From the NCBI RefSeq assembly GCF_000004075.3, contig NC_026661.2, forward strand, positions 1,240,001 through 1,304,000: 64,000 nt of DNA. The letters run 5' to 3'. The notes beneath the pieces are model-generated. The model saw nothing but the letters and a program-made list of their open reading frames with translations, was not told the DNA's origin and ran no database searches. This stretch comes from Cucumis sativus. Taxonomy: Eukaryota; Streptophyta; Magnoliopsida; Cucurbitales; Cucurbitaceae. The translations under genes were made by a program, and so were the position numbers. This document shows, in pieces, positions 33,742-46,365 of the stretch (its first letter is position 1; each line of letters opens with the position of its first letter).

Positions 33742-36700
33742 TGGGGCTTAGAATAATGGATTAAAGGGTTTGATGATCAAAAGCTGCTGCCCTCCAAGCC
33801 CTTCCACCACCTTTTTGTTAAGGGCTCTATTTTTGGTTCATCAAAACCTGAAATTGGATTCTTTATATAAACAGAAATTGAGGAGGAATAAATAACTTGG
33901 AATTTTAAAAAATTGAATTATAAAAATAATAGCTTGGAATTCAAAATGGCAGCTTGTGAGGTTGGATTGTGAAAGCAAATGACACCATTTTTCTACTACT
34001 AGCGGTCAAGGAAAATAGTTGGAAACTGAATTTATTATATAGGGGTCAACACAAGAGTATTAAGTTCTGGCCTTCTCTTTTGTGTATATATATATTGACT
34101 TCTTTTTTCTAAAATAATTTTAAAAAGTAAAATCATAGCTAATTTTGATTTTCATTTACTATATATAATTACTTATATCATTAAATCTTAGAATGTTATG
34201 TTGGTTTAAATCTTTTGTTATGTGAATAGATTTATTTGGTTCAAATACCATAATTCTAATAAGGATAATTTTTTCTTTGAAAAAAAAGAATCATGCTAGG
34301 GTTGTGGACCATTTAATATCTTATTCTTTCACATGAAAGAATCCATATAAGAATTAAGAATATATATCTTAATTTAAGGACATTATTAAAATATATGTAA
34401 CGTTATCTAATTTATTAATAGAAAAAAATCTTCTTGACTTGACTCGGTCCAAATAATGTGTAAAATTTCCGTAATATTATTATAGTTCATAATTTTTATT
34501 TATTTTTAGTTCATAGTTTAAAATTAAGTTATATAACTAATAAGTTGTCAATAACAATAATTTTATTCCTATATATTCTATATTTAAAGTTGTTTTAAGT
34601 ACAAATATGGGTAAATATTTGAATCTGAACTTTTTTTTTTGAAGTATGCCAATGGAGCTAAACTTCTTATAACAATTTTAACGTGTATTTTATTAAATGA
34701 ATAAATATTGAGATCAACGATTGTATCAATCGTCAAAATAGAATTGAAATAAATCTTCTAGTTTAAAGATGTTTTTGTATAATTTTAACTAAAGTTCTTT
34801 TCCTAGTACGACCTCGTAAGGAGGAGTGATGAGTCGAATTTCTGATCAATAAGAAAAAGAGGTCATTTCCATTGTTAGATATATTTGTAATATATATAAT
34901 TTCTTCTTCCAAAAAAGAAAAGAGAAAAAAAGTTTTTCAATTATCGTAAGAAAGAGGAGATGAACCAAATGAAGTTATAATATTGCATCAATGTTAGTTA
35001 TAGAACATACAAAATCATTAAAATGAGTATTTATGAAGAAAAGTCACACTACGTCATGTGATGATAAAATCTTTTTTATTATTCATAATTCTTGTTCTTA
35101 TCCTAAATTGTAGAAAATTTAAAAACAACAAAAGGATACAAAAATGCATGTATTTTCTATTCTTTTTATAGTAATAATAAATATAATACTCTATCAATAC
35201 TCAATGACCCATTAGAGGAATTATTTTATATGAAAAAAAAATTCTAAAATCATTTACAAACATAACATAATGTCACAATTTATTTATAAGATTATTTTTT
35301 AAGCTTAAGGTTTTGAGTTGAATGGATGATTTAAGATGGTATTAAAGTAAATATTAATTGGGAGAGAAAATAATGTTGCATATCCTTGAACATACACAAA
35401 ACGTAATCTCTCTGGACCATTGATACCATCTTAAACTATTAATTCAACACACAAAAACTTAAACTAATGGGTGAAGACAAATTTAATATAATATATAATA
35501 TTTTAAAACAACCTAATTATTATTATTGAATGATAATTTAAAAAGAAAATATGAATCTAAATTATGTTGTAGATGGAAAAGAATGTTATCTTGTGAATGA
35601 AGTACACAAATTATTAGTTATATTCACATTGTTTTTCGTGGCGAGGGTCACATTTATATAATCAAAAGGGTGAATAATTTTAACAATTATTGAGGGACTC
35701 TTTTTGCAATTGTTATTGTTTTTTAACTTCCACACGATGTAGCATTTTTTTTAATAGTTTAGAGATCTAAATTTTTACTCGTGCATTATATTATATTCAA
35801 ATTCCAAAAACATATGGTCAACAAAAAGAGATTAGTACTATAGTATTAATAAATTAGGGGGATAGTTTCACATGTGTAATTCCTTATGACAACATATGTT
35901 TCTAACTACTTTGAGGAATTAATGCTGAAAATGACTTTGACCAAGAACTATATAGTAAAAGTGAAAAAAGAAGGTGTGTTGTCACACATTGAAACGTTAA
36001 GCGTTATCAACAAAGCTTATATATAAAGGTACGAAGGAAGATTCTAAATTATTGGTGGTTGCAGTGGTCGTAGTATATACTAGATAGAAACCGATTGAAG
36101 TCTATTAGTGTTTATTAATATCCATCATTTATAGAATTTAAAATTTTAGTGTATTTTATAAATAAATTGGTTCATTTTTCTATATTTGAAAATGTCCATA
36201 TTCATTATTTAATATGAAGAAATTTGACATTAATTAATACTATAGATATTTTAACATCCCAACTATTTGATAGTGCTGAAAATATGTGTTATATAATTCT
36301 GCTTAACTCGAATTGGTTGGTAGTAATCTCCCTTAATTTCATTGCATTATTATTCATAGTGTGGGGAATTCTTGTGGACTTTAGAATGAATGCTTTTGAT
36401 TGTGTGCAATTCTCTTTATTAGGTTGTACATAACTCGAAAACAAGCAATAAGCTAGTGTCATATTTGAAAAATAAACTCAAACACGTGCAAGGGTTAAAA
36501 GGCAGTCAGTAACTCACTTAAGCAAAATTTATCTTTCGATCTTATCACTTCTAAGACATGCAATCGAAAAGGAAAGAATAAAAGTGTTGAGCAATGTTTT
36601 TGATTTCAAGGGTTAGAGAGAATCATCTATATATGGAGATTTCAAAGAGATTCAACATAAAGTCTAGAAGAAGTTATAGTGGTAGTTCAACTTATTCAAG

Positions 36701-39700
36701 CATACGTCCACTTTCGAAACAGCCGTGGTGGAGCAATTCATTCAATCTTCTTCAAGAATCAAGTATAGAGAGTTCTTTCATTCATTTTCTTTCTCTCGTA
36801 CTAATTTCTCATATAAGGTTCACTCTTTTTACATCTTTATAAAGCAATTACAAAGCGGTGAAGTTAACAACTTCAACTTACTTTATTTATTGAAGGAATC
36901 AGAGTACGAGGAACAAAACTGAGATCCACTGTGATCTTCTATGAAAAATAAAATTCCCTTTTTTCAACAATTAGGTTAACTTATAAACTTAATAAAATCT
37001 TCTATTACTCTAATCGATTTAGAATTGAACTTAATAATTGTCCAATTAGTTTTTTTGAAAGTTAGACTCTTCACTTAGCTAACATAGTCATGATGTCAGT
37101 GCAATTCGAATGAATTAAATCTTGTATATACTTTTCATCCGATTAACTTTTAGTTTGTGGTTTAATTAATTTTTCTAATTAAATTGATTAGGATTATCAA
37201 TTTAGAAATTATACAAAGAGAATTCAATGATTAAATGATATGAATAAGGGAAGATCTACCCAAGCTAAGCTTTTTTTCTAATTGGTTTACATCTTTAATT
37301 TCCTTGGTTTTATGCAATTTTAAAAACCCACCCAACATACCATATAAATCAAACTAAACACATATAATTTAAGTTTGAAAGCTAAATTATAGCTACGGAC
37401 TCTTTTAAGCTTTTCTAAACCATACTTGAATATATTATTTACAATCCATCTCATTCATAAAAGATCTTAGTTAATTCTAAACTTGAGAGTCGTAATACCA
37501 ATAGAACTATGTCTAGGTTGGCTCGGAGTTTTTTTGAATTAATTTCATTAAAGAATAGAGTATGTGTTGAATAATGTTGTTTATGTTATTATGATAAAAT
37601 ATTTTGAGAAACGAATGGGAATGGCGGGCTGATTACGTTTACTAAAAAAATGTAATTAAATACTTTATCGTAATTAAAAAGGAAAAAAGAGTGTAATGTA
37701 CACTTTGTTTTTACTGACTATTAGAATTTATATATTTGTTGTAGTTGCCATTTTAGACTTCAAAATAATTTTAAAACTATTTGGTATTTAAGTGTCATGT
37801 GTTAATTAATTATTATATGGATCAACTTAAATTAACATCCAATTAGATGATCTCTCTTGTTTTTCCAACCTTCTTTTCTCTTTTTATTTAATTTAATTTG
37901 TTCTATGGTTTGAGAATATGAGGTAATTGATCATTTAAAAAATAGCCAAGTAATAAATTTGTTAAGAATATCATATTTTTTTAAATATATTTATAATACT
38001 ACGAATAAATTAAATGATTAATGTAACACGTGGGGAGACTTATGGTTAAGAAAACAAAATGTAAATGCAATTCTTAAAACTTGATTTAATTAGTAACTAA
38101 ATATATTATTACCCATGCATCAAATCTTTTACCATGTACTCGGAAGAAATTAAATTTTAATGACAAGTTTTTTGAAATTAGAATTAAAATTAAAATTCAA
38201 GTTTGATAATTAAAATTTTTGGTAAAATTTAAAACTAAAAATAAGATTTTATCCAAAATAATGGACTTAACTATGAACGATGGAGATAATTAAAAAAATA
38301 TATATTTTTCTTTTTATAACATAACAAAATATATGTGAAAGGAAGATTCAAATATTTGATTAATACTTTGCTTTAAACCAATTAATTATATCTTTAAATT
38401 CGCTTCAAAGCAATTCCATCAAATATATATATTCCATCAAAATAATTCCTTTGAATCATTCCACAACCCCATAGTTTATAGTTTATTTGTGTTTTTAATT
38501 TGTTTAACAATATGATATAAACAAAGTAGAAATTTAGAACCAATCTAACATATTTGGACCAAAGAATAGAATGTTATATTTTTCATATCGTACATACTTT
38601 TGTTGATTTCTGTTCTTTTAAGAGACTTTGACTATTGCTTAATCAATATTTTTTCCCTTATTTCCTATGTAATTGAAATGGTTAGATAGAGTTGCATTTT
38701 TGCACATTTCTTAATATACATATGGAAGAGAATTCTATTATTGGACATTAACTTGAAACCATCATACACATTTTACACTATATGGACTATATGTAAATAC
38801 AGATTCATCCACAAGGTTCTAATATTAAATTGTGCCCTAACCTGAAGTTCTCAATATGCCACTGCCTTTTAGGGCAATCATTCTGAATATTGACAATGCT
38901 TGAAATATTTTCAAATATAGACGTTTATTTGCATTTTGCTATACATGTAAACATGTAAATGAGTAAATGTAAGTGTAAATAAATTATTACAACTGTAGAA
39001 TTATATGTCATAAATTGAAAATCAAACTTGAACATCAATTTTTTTTTCATTTTTAACAACTTTTCTTAAAGAAATTTAAAAATGTATCGTAATTGAATGA
39101 GAATAAGATTATATATAAGCCATTGTTTTTTTTTTTCATTCATGAGAGATATTGGAATTGGGAGAGGAGAGGAATAATTTTTGTTTTGACTTTGACTACG
39201 ATCTCAGTCAAATATAATTGAAAGCAATGGTGGGATATTTTATTTTGGTAACAAATTTTGCAATTTATTAAAAAAAGATAGGGAGTATTTAGAATATGTT
39301 GGACTAAAATCAATTTATTTTTTTAATTAAATCATGAACACATGAGATATATAGGAGAGATAAATGATCGGTTTTAAAACTCATGGTTTAGAAGAAATCA
39401 AGATTTTTTTTAAAAAAAGAATATGATCGGTCAATAGTGCAGTTGGACATCTCTATTAAGTAAACACTTTCGTAGCACTCTTTTCATCGTCTTCTGAAAA
39501 GATATTCATCTACTGCATAAAGGAGAATTGAAACATGTAATGCTATAGCAAAGTTCAAATACACAATAGACTCAAATCAACCTTGATTACAAAATTAAGC
39601 ATGAAGATGGATAGAAATATAAGCGGAGCAATAATATTTGAAAAGACAGTTCCTATGTGACCATAACAATAATTGCAAAGTAAATGTCTTTGCTAAGGGT

Positions 39701-40313
39701 GATAGAATTCTTGTGTAACACCAAAACAACAATTCTTATACTTAGTAGAATACGTTAAAGTAGTTAAAATGTTCGGATACACACCTAATTAATAATATTC
39801 TTATCTATTGGTTTCTTGTTAAAAAAAGAGAAGCCCATTTATCTCAATGTTTTAACAATCAACACTAACACTCAAACTTTTCAAGCAAAGCAATAGAACT
39901 CTTTTAAAAAGTTTGTCAATCTCAACAATGACTTAATGGATAAATGTAATACATGATCACTTACCAGTTCAAATATGAATGAATTTGATATATGCACCTC
40001 CCAAATTATTGAACTAACAAAAAATACTTCAAAATTCCTCTCAATTATCTCCAAATGCATATAATATGATATTCAATCTAATTGTTATGTAGTTTAAATT
40101 ATAAATGTATGTAATTTAAAGAATGTATAAATATATATCGCACAAGTGAGTATGATTCAATAATGTTAATATGTTTGTTGCTAGAGGCCGGAGGTACATT
40201 GTGATACTAAACAAAAACGTGTATATAAATCACTGAATTTTAATGAGTTTGATTAAATAAGTTAATAATTATGATTAGTAAAAAGTTCAAATTCCTTCAC
40301 AAAAAATCATATA
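33742..40313. other. Gene-poor AT-rich region
   Basis: The first few hundred bases are the upstream flank of the minus-strand transporter. Nothing else is supported as a gene; frames near 36594-36922 are short, Ser/Phe-rich and unlike known proteins. An inverted pair of LTR-end segments near 35299-35472 is listed separately. A texture like old retrotransposon DNA occurs near 36440-36960 but without defining parts. Confidence 0.35.
35299..35472. mobile_element. Inverted pair of LTR-end/primer-site fragments (fossil)
   Basis: The left arm (35301-35342) reads aagcttaaggttttgagttg and on to gatttaagatggtat. The right arm, read on the minus strand (35472-35421), gives a diverged version ending agtttaagatggtatc. 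In both, an LTR-like end is followed by TGGTAT, the start of the Met-tRNA primer site, so the same LTR/primer-site segment occurs in opposite directions about 80 bp apart. It is a broken relic with no coding part. Its family resembles the small element at 6760-7001 but is not the same. Confidence 0.4.
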
Positions 40314-40760
40314 TCAGAACCCACAAATCATCACCGGCCGGTCATTTTCAGCTACCGGCGCTGCCGACGAAAACGAACTAGAATCACAACAGCATTTCAC
40401 CGCTGGAACAACCGACAAAACCAGAGCTTGCTGGACTTCAATGTCAACATGTCGTCGGATCAAATACACGATATACTCCATAAACGCCGCCTCACACGGC
40501 AGCTTTATCGGTCCATCCGCAGGCAACCCAAACTCCTCCTCCGACATCTTCAACAACTCCTTTAAAACATAGTTTCCCAAATACCTTATGGGCAAAACGC
40601 ACCGTTTTTGGTCCACCGTGTAGACTACAAAATGGCCTTTGTTCGCCACAGAGGAGGAGCTTCTTGTTCTTGGCAGTGAGATCCTCCGCCGCCCGTTCCC
40701 GGCCACGGCAACCATCTGCCACTTACGAGCTAGCTTAAGTAGGGTTCTTGGAGTTACCAT
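40314..40760 (-). CDS. SAUR family protein (small auxin-up RNA)
   Basis: Intronless, 148 residues from the Met at 40760, giving MVTPRTLLKLARKWQ, the usual SAUR opening. An in-frame Met ten codons upstream (40790) would add MQHPKPEKRN, which SAURs do not have, and it lies between the TATA box and the preferred start. The SAUR domain runs about 40-105: NKGHFVVYTVDQKRCVLPI, LGNYVLKELLKMSEEEFG, then GPIKLPCEAAFMEYIVYLI. The tail is Ser/Ala/Val-rich with a Cys run (KCCCD). SAURs of the canonical type inhibit PP2C.D phosphatases, which frees plasma-membrane H+-ATPases and promotes cell expansion; auxin control is typical. No auxin element is claimed from the upstream sequence. Nearby genes are unrelated. 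Confidence 0.93.
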   Translation of the reverse strand: MVTPRTLLKLARKWQMVAVAGNGRRRISLPRTRSSSSVANKGHFVVYTVDQKRCVLPIRYLGNYVLKELLKMSEEEFGLPADGPIKLPCEAAFMEYIVYLIRRHVDIEVQQALVLSVVPAVKCCCDSSSFSSAAPVAENDRPVMICGF

Positions 40761-40811
40761 GTTTCTTTTTTCTGGTTTGGGATGTTGCAATGAAAGAAAA
40801 CTTTGGTGTCG

Positions 40812-40818
40812 ATTTATA
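40812..40818 (-). promoter_or_regulatory. TATA box of the SAUR gene
   Basis: TATAAAT on the minus strand, 52 bp upstream of the chosen start codon at 40760, leaving about 20 bp for the 5' leader. This spacing supports the shorter protein start. Confidence 0.5.
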
Positions 40819-41579
40819 CTTATACATTTGAATGAAAAGGTGATTTTTGTAGTGGGTACATGGCCATGTGAATGTTGGGGGAAAGGTGAAATGAAGGTGG
40901 GATGTTTTTAATTTTTGTTCTCAAAAATTGGGTTCAATTAATTTGGTGTATATCCATTTTTTCTTATTGAGGACAAAGTTGGGTCCATAGATTTTGTTTC
41001 ACTACAAGAAATAGCAGCCACATGAGAGGAAGGAGATGGGATAATTTGATATTGGGGAGGGATGAATATATTTGAAATCTCTACCCATCAATTATTATTT
41101 CAAATCTTATATATGGGTAGTGACAATGACTTTAGATGATATCCTCCATTGTAATGTAATATCTATCTGCCTTTAAAAAGTGAGAATTTAATTGCACTTC
41201 TTCTTTAATTTATTGTCTCATCAATTCAAAGAATAGTGTTCACTATTCTTCTGTAGAAATGGAAAGAAGTAGTTCTACTAGACTTAGAATATTTGAGCTG
41301 TCGGCCGATAGGTCTTCAAATCTCAATGTGTATTTCTAGTTTTTTACTATTTGATGTATATAATAATCATAGAAGCTCTTCAAATTTGAATCAAAATAGT
41401 AGGACAGATGGAAGACGTATATAGAGGGGAGAATATTGTTTACATCATCTTAATTGTTTTGGCACTTGTATCCTTTGAAAAGTAATATTTTATCATGATA
41501 TACAACTATTTAGATCAAGGTGTAGTTTGGTGGGAAGATGTTCATTATTTTATGAAATATCACAATTATCCTTATACTT

Positions 41580-41900
41580 ACGGAGAGTGTAAGAGTGTCG
41601 AAGGTGAGGGATTTCATACTTAGGAGGAGCCTAAATGACCATTATCTATGAGCTATTTGAGTGTCACTGTAATTGTCGTTTATTTATAGATAAGTATATT
41701 GTTGTAATTGATTGACTTTATATATGGGCACACACTACGTACATACACCCTAAACGTAGGTGGTATTGCACCGAATTGGATTACACAGACTTCGTTTTCT
41801 GTTATGGTTTTTATTTTTCTACGTATGTTTGTGATGTCTTTAGAAATGTTGTAACAAGTTTTATTGTGTTAGACAACCTTCATTTTTTCATGAGAAATCA
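41580..41900 (+). mobile_element. Possible solo LTR of a copia-type element (fossil)
   Basis: A segment with gaggagcctaaatgacc, then TA-rich DNA, then cgtaggtggtattgcaccga and acagacttcgttttct has the texture of plant copia LTRs, which often end with a 'cgtagg..gaaccacgt..ttttct' stretch. No second LTR, primer site or coding part is seen. Boundaries are rough and the call is tentative. Confidence 0.25.
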
Positions 41901-43111
41901 ATGGTTTGATATAAAATTGAGAAGAAATATTAAGGTTTAGTTGTTGGGAAATTTGAGGCCATGATTCATGAGACTTGAATTTATTTTTACCTTACTCTTA
42001 GAGCGACGATAATTCAAAAGTGAATTTAATTCAATGACACAATTAACACAATCTCTCTAAACGTTTTAAAGTTGGTCCATCTTCCATGACCTAACAAAAG
42101 ATACAAGGAAAATAAATGAGAGTAGAAGAAAAGATGAATGTATGACCATATTCTATTATGTTTGTTTATCCACATTTTCTCCAATATTTTCAAAAATCAA
42201 ATCAAATTTTGAAAAGAAAAAGAGAAACTTGTTACTGTCAATTTGTTTTTTAAATTCAAAGGTAAAAATCAGAATTAATAATTGGAAAGTAACAAACATC
42301 AACTTCAAAATAAAAAATGAAACCATTATCTACCAACAGGAACTTTAATTTTTTTTTTCTTCCTTTTATCATTTTAAGTTTATGTCACATAAAATATAAA
42401 AAATAGGATTTGTTAGTTTTATTATCAATTTAATCCGGATCTTTTAAATAATATCAACTCCCTAATCATCTAAATTTCATCATTAAATTAAATGAGACCT
42501 TGAACATTTAATCACATCATATATATATATATATATATATAAAACCTTATTTATACCAGTGGTTTATTACAAAAGTAATGATTTATTTGTCCATGTCATG
42601 ATCTAATAGTGATCTAATTAAATCTAATTTTTGTTTCTTTGTGTTACAAAAACCATTAGAACACAAAAAAAATCCTTGAAAAAAGAATCTAAGAGATTGA
42701 AGAGTTGGGCTCATTGAATGAGATGCTTTTTGCAAAAGCAAAGGAGTTTTCATTTGGAGCACACAATGTGCAAAAGGTCCACCAAAATAAAGCCAAATCA
42801 AACAACAAACTTGTGTGGTTTATATATTGTAATGCATATTTCTCCAAACCAACAACTCCTTACTAGAAACTAAAGTGGGGAATAGTAATTTATTATCCTA
42901 ACTTTGTTTAGATAAATTATTTTAAATAACAAAATTTCAGAAAATATTTAAAAATTTAACAAAATATTAATAAACTTTAAGTGTCTATCATATAATACCG
43001 ATAAACATTTATAGTAGTTTATTTTAATCATCTATATCGCAATTCATAGTAAATAAACTATAATATTTTATAAATATTTTGATTTATTGTGTTGTATTTA
43101 AAATTCATTAC

Positions 43112-43351
43112 AAACTAAACCTCAATAAATTTCTTCAACTTTGAAATAAAATAAAGATTGGGATTATTGCTATAGTTTTTTAAATTAATAGTTGGCAATT
43201 ATGTTCTTTTTTTATAAAAAATAGTTGTAACTAAACTAAACCTCAATAAATTTCTTCAACTCTGAAATAAAATAAAGATTGGGATTATTGCTATAGTTTT
43301 TTAAATTAATAGTTGGCAATTATGTTCTTTTTTTATAAAAAATAGTTGTAA
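43112..43351. repeat. 121-bp near-identical tandem duplication
   Basis: The unit begins aaactaaacctcaataaatt and ends aatagttgtaa; copies begin at 43112 and 43233 and appear to differ at about one site. Two copies only. High identity implies recent duplication or an assembly artefact. Confidence 0.9.
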
Positions 43352-44639
43352 TATGAAGTTAATTTAGTATTAAATAAATTTAAGCTTTTCACTCTTTCAA
43401 ATTGAATGTAATGTTGGACAATAAATAATAAATTAATTTATCTTAGATATAATAACTAAAATAAACCTACAATTAGTACTTGTATTTTTTTTACTATTAT
43501 TTAGATACTTTCTAACAAAATTATTTTAAAAAGAAGTTTTTTAAATATAGAAAAATGTACATAAAAAAAATGTACAAAATGTAACAAAATAACTAAACTA
43601 TGACACTTTACTATAATTTAAAAATTGTCTTTTAAAAGAATATTTAAAACTAAAATTTAATATTTTGTTGCTCTAAATTAATAAAAAATATTGAGAAAAA
43701 TATTCTAATTTTTTAAAAAGAATGATGTTATGACTTGGAAAAGTTGATTGCATTCAACCTAGTTAAGGGAATAGATTTTTGTTACGTAAGAAAGATATAA
43801 AATTTTGTAAAATTTAAAATATAATTTTACGAGAATGTTAAAGTTGGTAGGGAACGAGTTTATTTCTAAACACATCTCTAATCACTTAAAATTGATTTAG
43901 TATTTAATTTTACACTTTTAGATGTAAATTTTATAAAATAAAAAAAGATATTTAAAATGACAAAAAATCATTTGAACAATTTAAAATCCGTCCAAACATA
44001 GGGATACGAGCCTGGGAAAAGGAAAGGTGATAGTTGCAAATTTTGTAGAGATATTAGAAGGAAAGACGATGACAAAGTTTAAGCTAATTAAGAAGCAAAA
44101 GAAAATTGTGTGGTTGACGTTAGAATGGGAAACATAAACAGTGAGAGGGTATCTTCCTTTTTGTCCTCCCTAAACCCTCATCCCACACCCAAACCCAAAT
44201 CTCTACTTCTGTGTCCAATAACACTCCCTTCTTCATTTATTGTTTTTGTCATTTCTAATATATCTCAAACTTCATCATCCTCATTTTTTTTGCCATGAAA
44301 TTCTTTAAAAAATCTAAAATTTAAATGAAAGCCATATAAACAATAGTGTCTTTTTCTAATAAATATTTCCAACTTATAGGATGTTAAAATTGCAACGCTT
44401 AACACATTTAAAATGAATGCAGCATTATTTATCTAAAGTTTGGATATATCTTTTTGGAGGGTATTAATTTTATTTATTATTCTTGTCAATTTCTGTATTT
44501 TGGGAAAACTATTTATGTGTGAAATATATATAACAAAACAAAACAAAGATTAAAAGGGTTTGAAACGTGGGGGAGGCAAAGGCATGTGCCACAGGTGGAG
44601 TCTGGTTGGTTTTAGCAAAGCATTAGCCATTAGAGAGGG

Positions 44640-44663
44640 GTGTGTGTGTGTGTGTGTGTGTGT
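44640..44663. repeat. (TG)n microsatellite
   Basis: About twelve TG units in a row, directly after an unusually GC-rich 70-bp block (44570-44640) with no recognised function. Confidence 0.95.
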
Positions 44664-45841
44664 AATGTGAAAATATTAATTTTTGAAATCATTCCCAAAC
44701 AAGATAATATTAAATATCTCACTCTAAAATTATACTTCTTACAGTATATTACATCTCATACGTATATATCGCAATTAACTCACAATTATTTTTCAGTTTT
44801 GCTTCAAACAGTGACTATCACGTCCAATCTCTCGTTTATGGGGCGAAGAATCTAGTGAAATAATTAAGAATGAAGTCCAAACCCAACTTTTGGTCTAGTC
44901 CAAATCTCAATGATGGGTGGATTTTCAAATGGAGGGCCTTGTTTGTGAGAAAAAAATGAGGAACCAAATGCTGAACTTCCAAAGTTGAAGCTGATCTAAA
45001 GATGAAAAGTTCTGAATATTGAAACTGATCTTCTTCGGAGATTGAAGACCAAGAACCAAAAAAACTTCTCTTAATTTCTAGTGTTCTTGATAAGATAAGT
45101 GCGAAGTTGAAGCTCTAAGAAGACTTTAACTAAAATACAAAATTTCCTCCCATGTTTAAATTTAAGAAGACAACATTGGTAAGCCTTAAGAGCTGATCTC
45201 ATACTAATCAATCACATGACATCAAATATAAAAATAAAAATTACATGACAATTTGATAGCAATCGTATTATATAGAAATTACATATCACAACAATATATC
45301 AATCAAATAGAAATAAGCTAGTAGTAATCATATGCCAATTAGATATACATAGTGAATTACTTAATATTTAATAAAAATCATGACAATTAGATAGAAAACA
45401 ACACACTATTAAATATCAAATAGGAATCAAATAGTAATAAAATATAAATGATCACAAGCTAAATTAAAAGAAGGGCTGAAAATTAAATTGCAAAATATTT
45501 AGGTGATTTAAGTCAATGGAGAATTGTGTAATGATGCCTAATGGAATTTAAGTAAATTCTTAATGAGTGGGAATTTTGTAAAGTATCACCATCTTCATCA
45601 TTAGGGACTTCAGATATAAAAAAGGAGTGGATGCAAAGAGTACTGTAGAGAGATAAAAACAAATTTATGTAGATTTCTGGATGAGATTTTGAAGTCACCA
45701 TGGATATATTCGATTAGGCTTCAGGGGTAAGTTCCATGGCAGAGTCTTTGTTAACTGATTGAGATTTTCAATTTTGGCTTCATTTTCTACCCATTGTGGC
45801 ATAATTAAGTTTTAGGGTAATTATAATTCTATTTTAGGAAT

Positions 45842-46365
45842 AATAATTAAGGATATAATAATATTTTTAAAAAGTGTAAATATAGTAAAATTATCCATGA
45901 TAGACTTCAACTTGTATTAATTGCTAGTAGATTTGTATGATCTATTAGTGATAGACCAATATTTACAATATGGTTTATCGGTGATAAACTTCTATCTTCT
46001 ATCATTGATAGAATTTGACAAGTCTTGCTATATTTGCAATTTTTTAAAAATGTTGTTATATACTTAATTATTTTGCATCCAATGGCTAAATTTGCAACCA
46101 TCCCTAAATTTTATCATAGGGATAGTTGCAAATTTAGCAATTAAATTCAAATTAATTAAGTATATAACACAATTTTAAAATATTTGCAAATATAGTAAAA
46201 TTTGTCAAATTCTATCAATGATATAAGTCTATCACTGATAGACCATGTTACAAATATTAGTCTATCACTGATATACTATATCAAGTCTATCAGTGATAGT
46301 TTTGCTATATTTGCAATTTTTTTTAAATGTTGCTATATCCTTAATTATTATTGCTAAAATAGTCA
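45842..46365. repeat. Two hairpin (MITE-like) elements forming a ~520-bp quasi-palindrome
   Basis: Element A (about 45848-46070) and element B (about 46148-46358) each have inverted ends: ttaagtatataacac at one end and gctatatccttaa at the other, with ttgcaaatatagtaaaa facing its complement. Between A and B, gcaaccatccctaaa faces tagggatagttgca, so the pair is itself inverted. The inner parts carry at least five TCTATCAnTGATAG-like palindromes. No transposase is present. This is a non-autonomous DNA element type; the superfamily is not clear because target duplications were not resolved. Confidence 0.6.

Noticed and set aside
33491-33751. Plus-strand frame opposite exon 1 of the amino-acid transporter
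   Set aside because: Shadow of the GC-richer exon on the other strand; the minus strand carries the conserved protein.
36594-36922. Two overlapping plus-strand frames of 65-82 codons
   Set aside because: Ser/Phe-rich, no motif, AT-rich surroundings; likely non-coding or worn transposon DNA.
44110-44298. 62-codon plus-strand frame near 44.1 kb
   Set aside because: Ser/Pro-rich and motif-free; no conserved continuation.
46281-46296. ctatcagtgatag matches the core of the bacterial tet operator
   Set aside because: The motif is a short palindrome that recurs in many variants in this hairpin family in plant DNA; there is no repressor gene or vector sequence nearby, so the likeness is chance.
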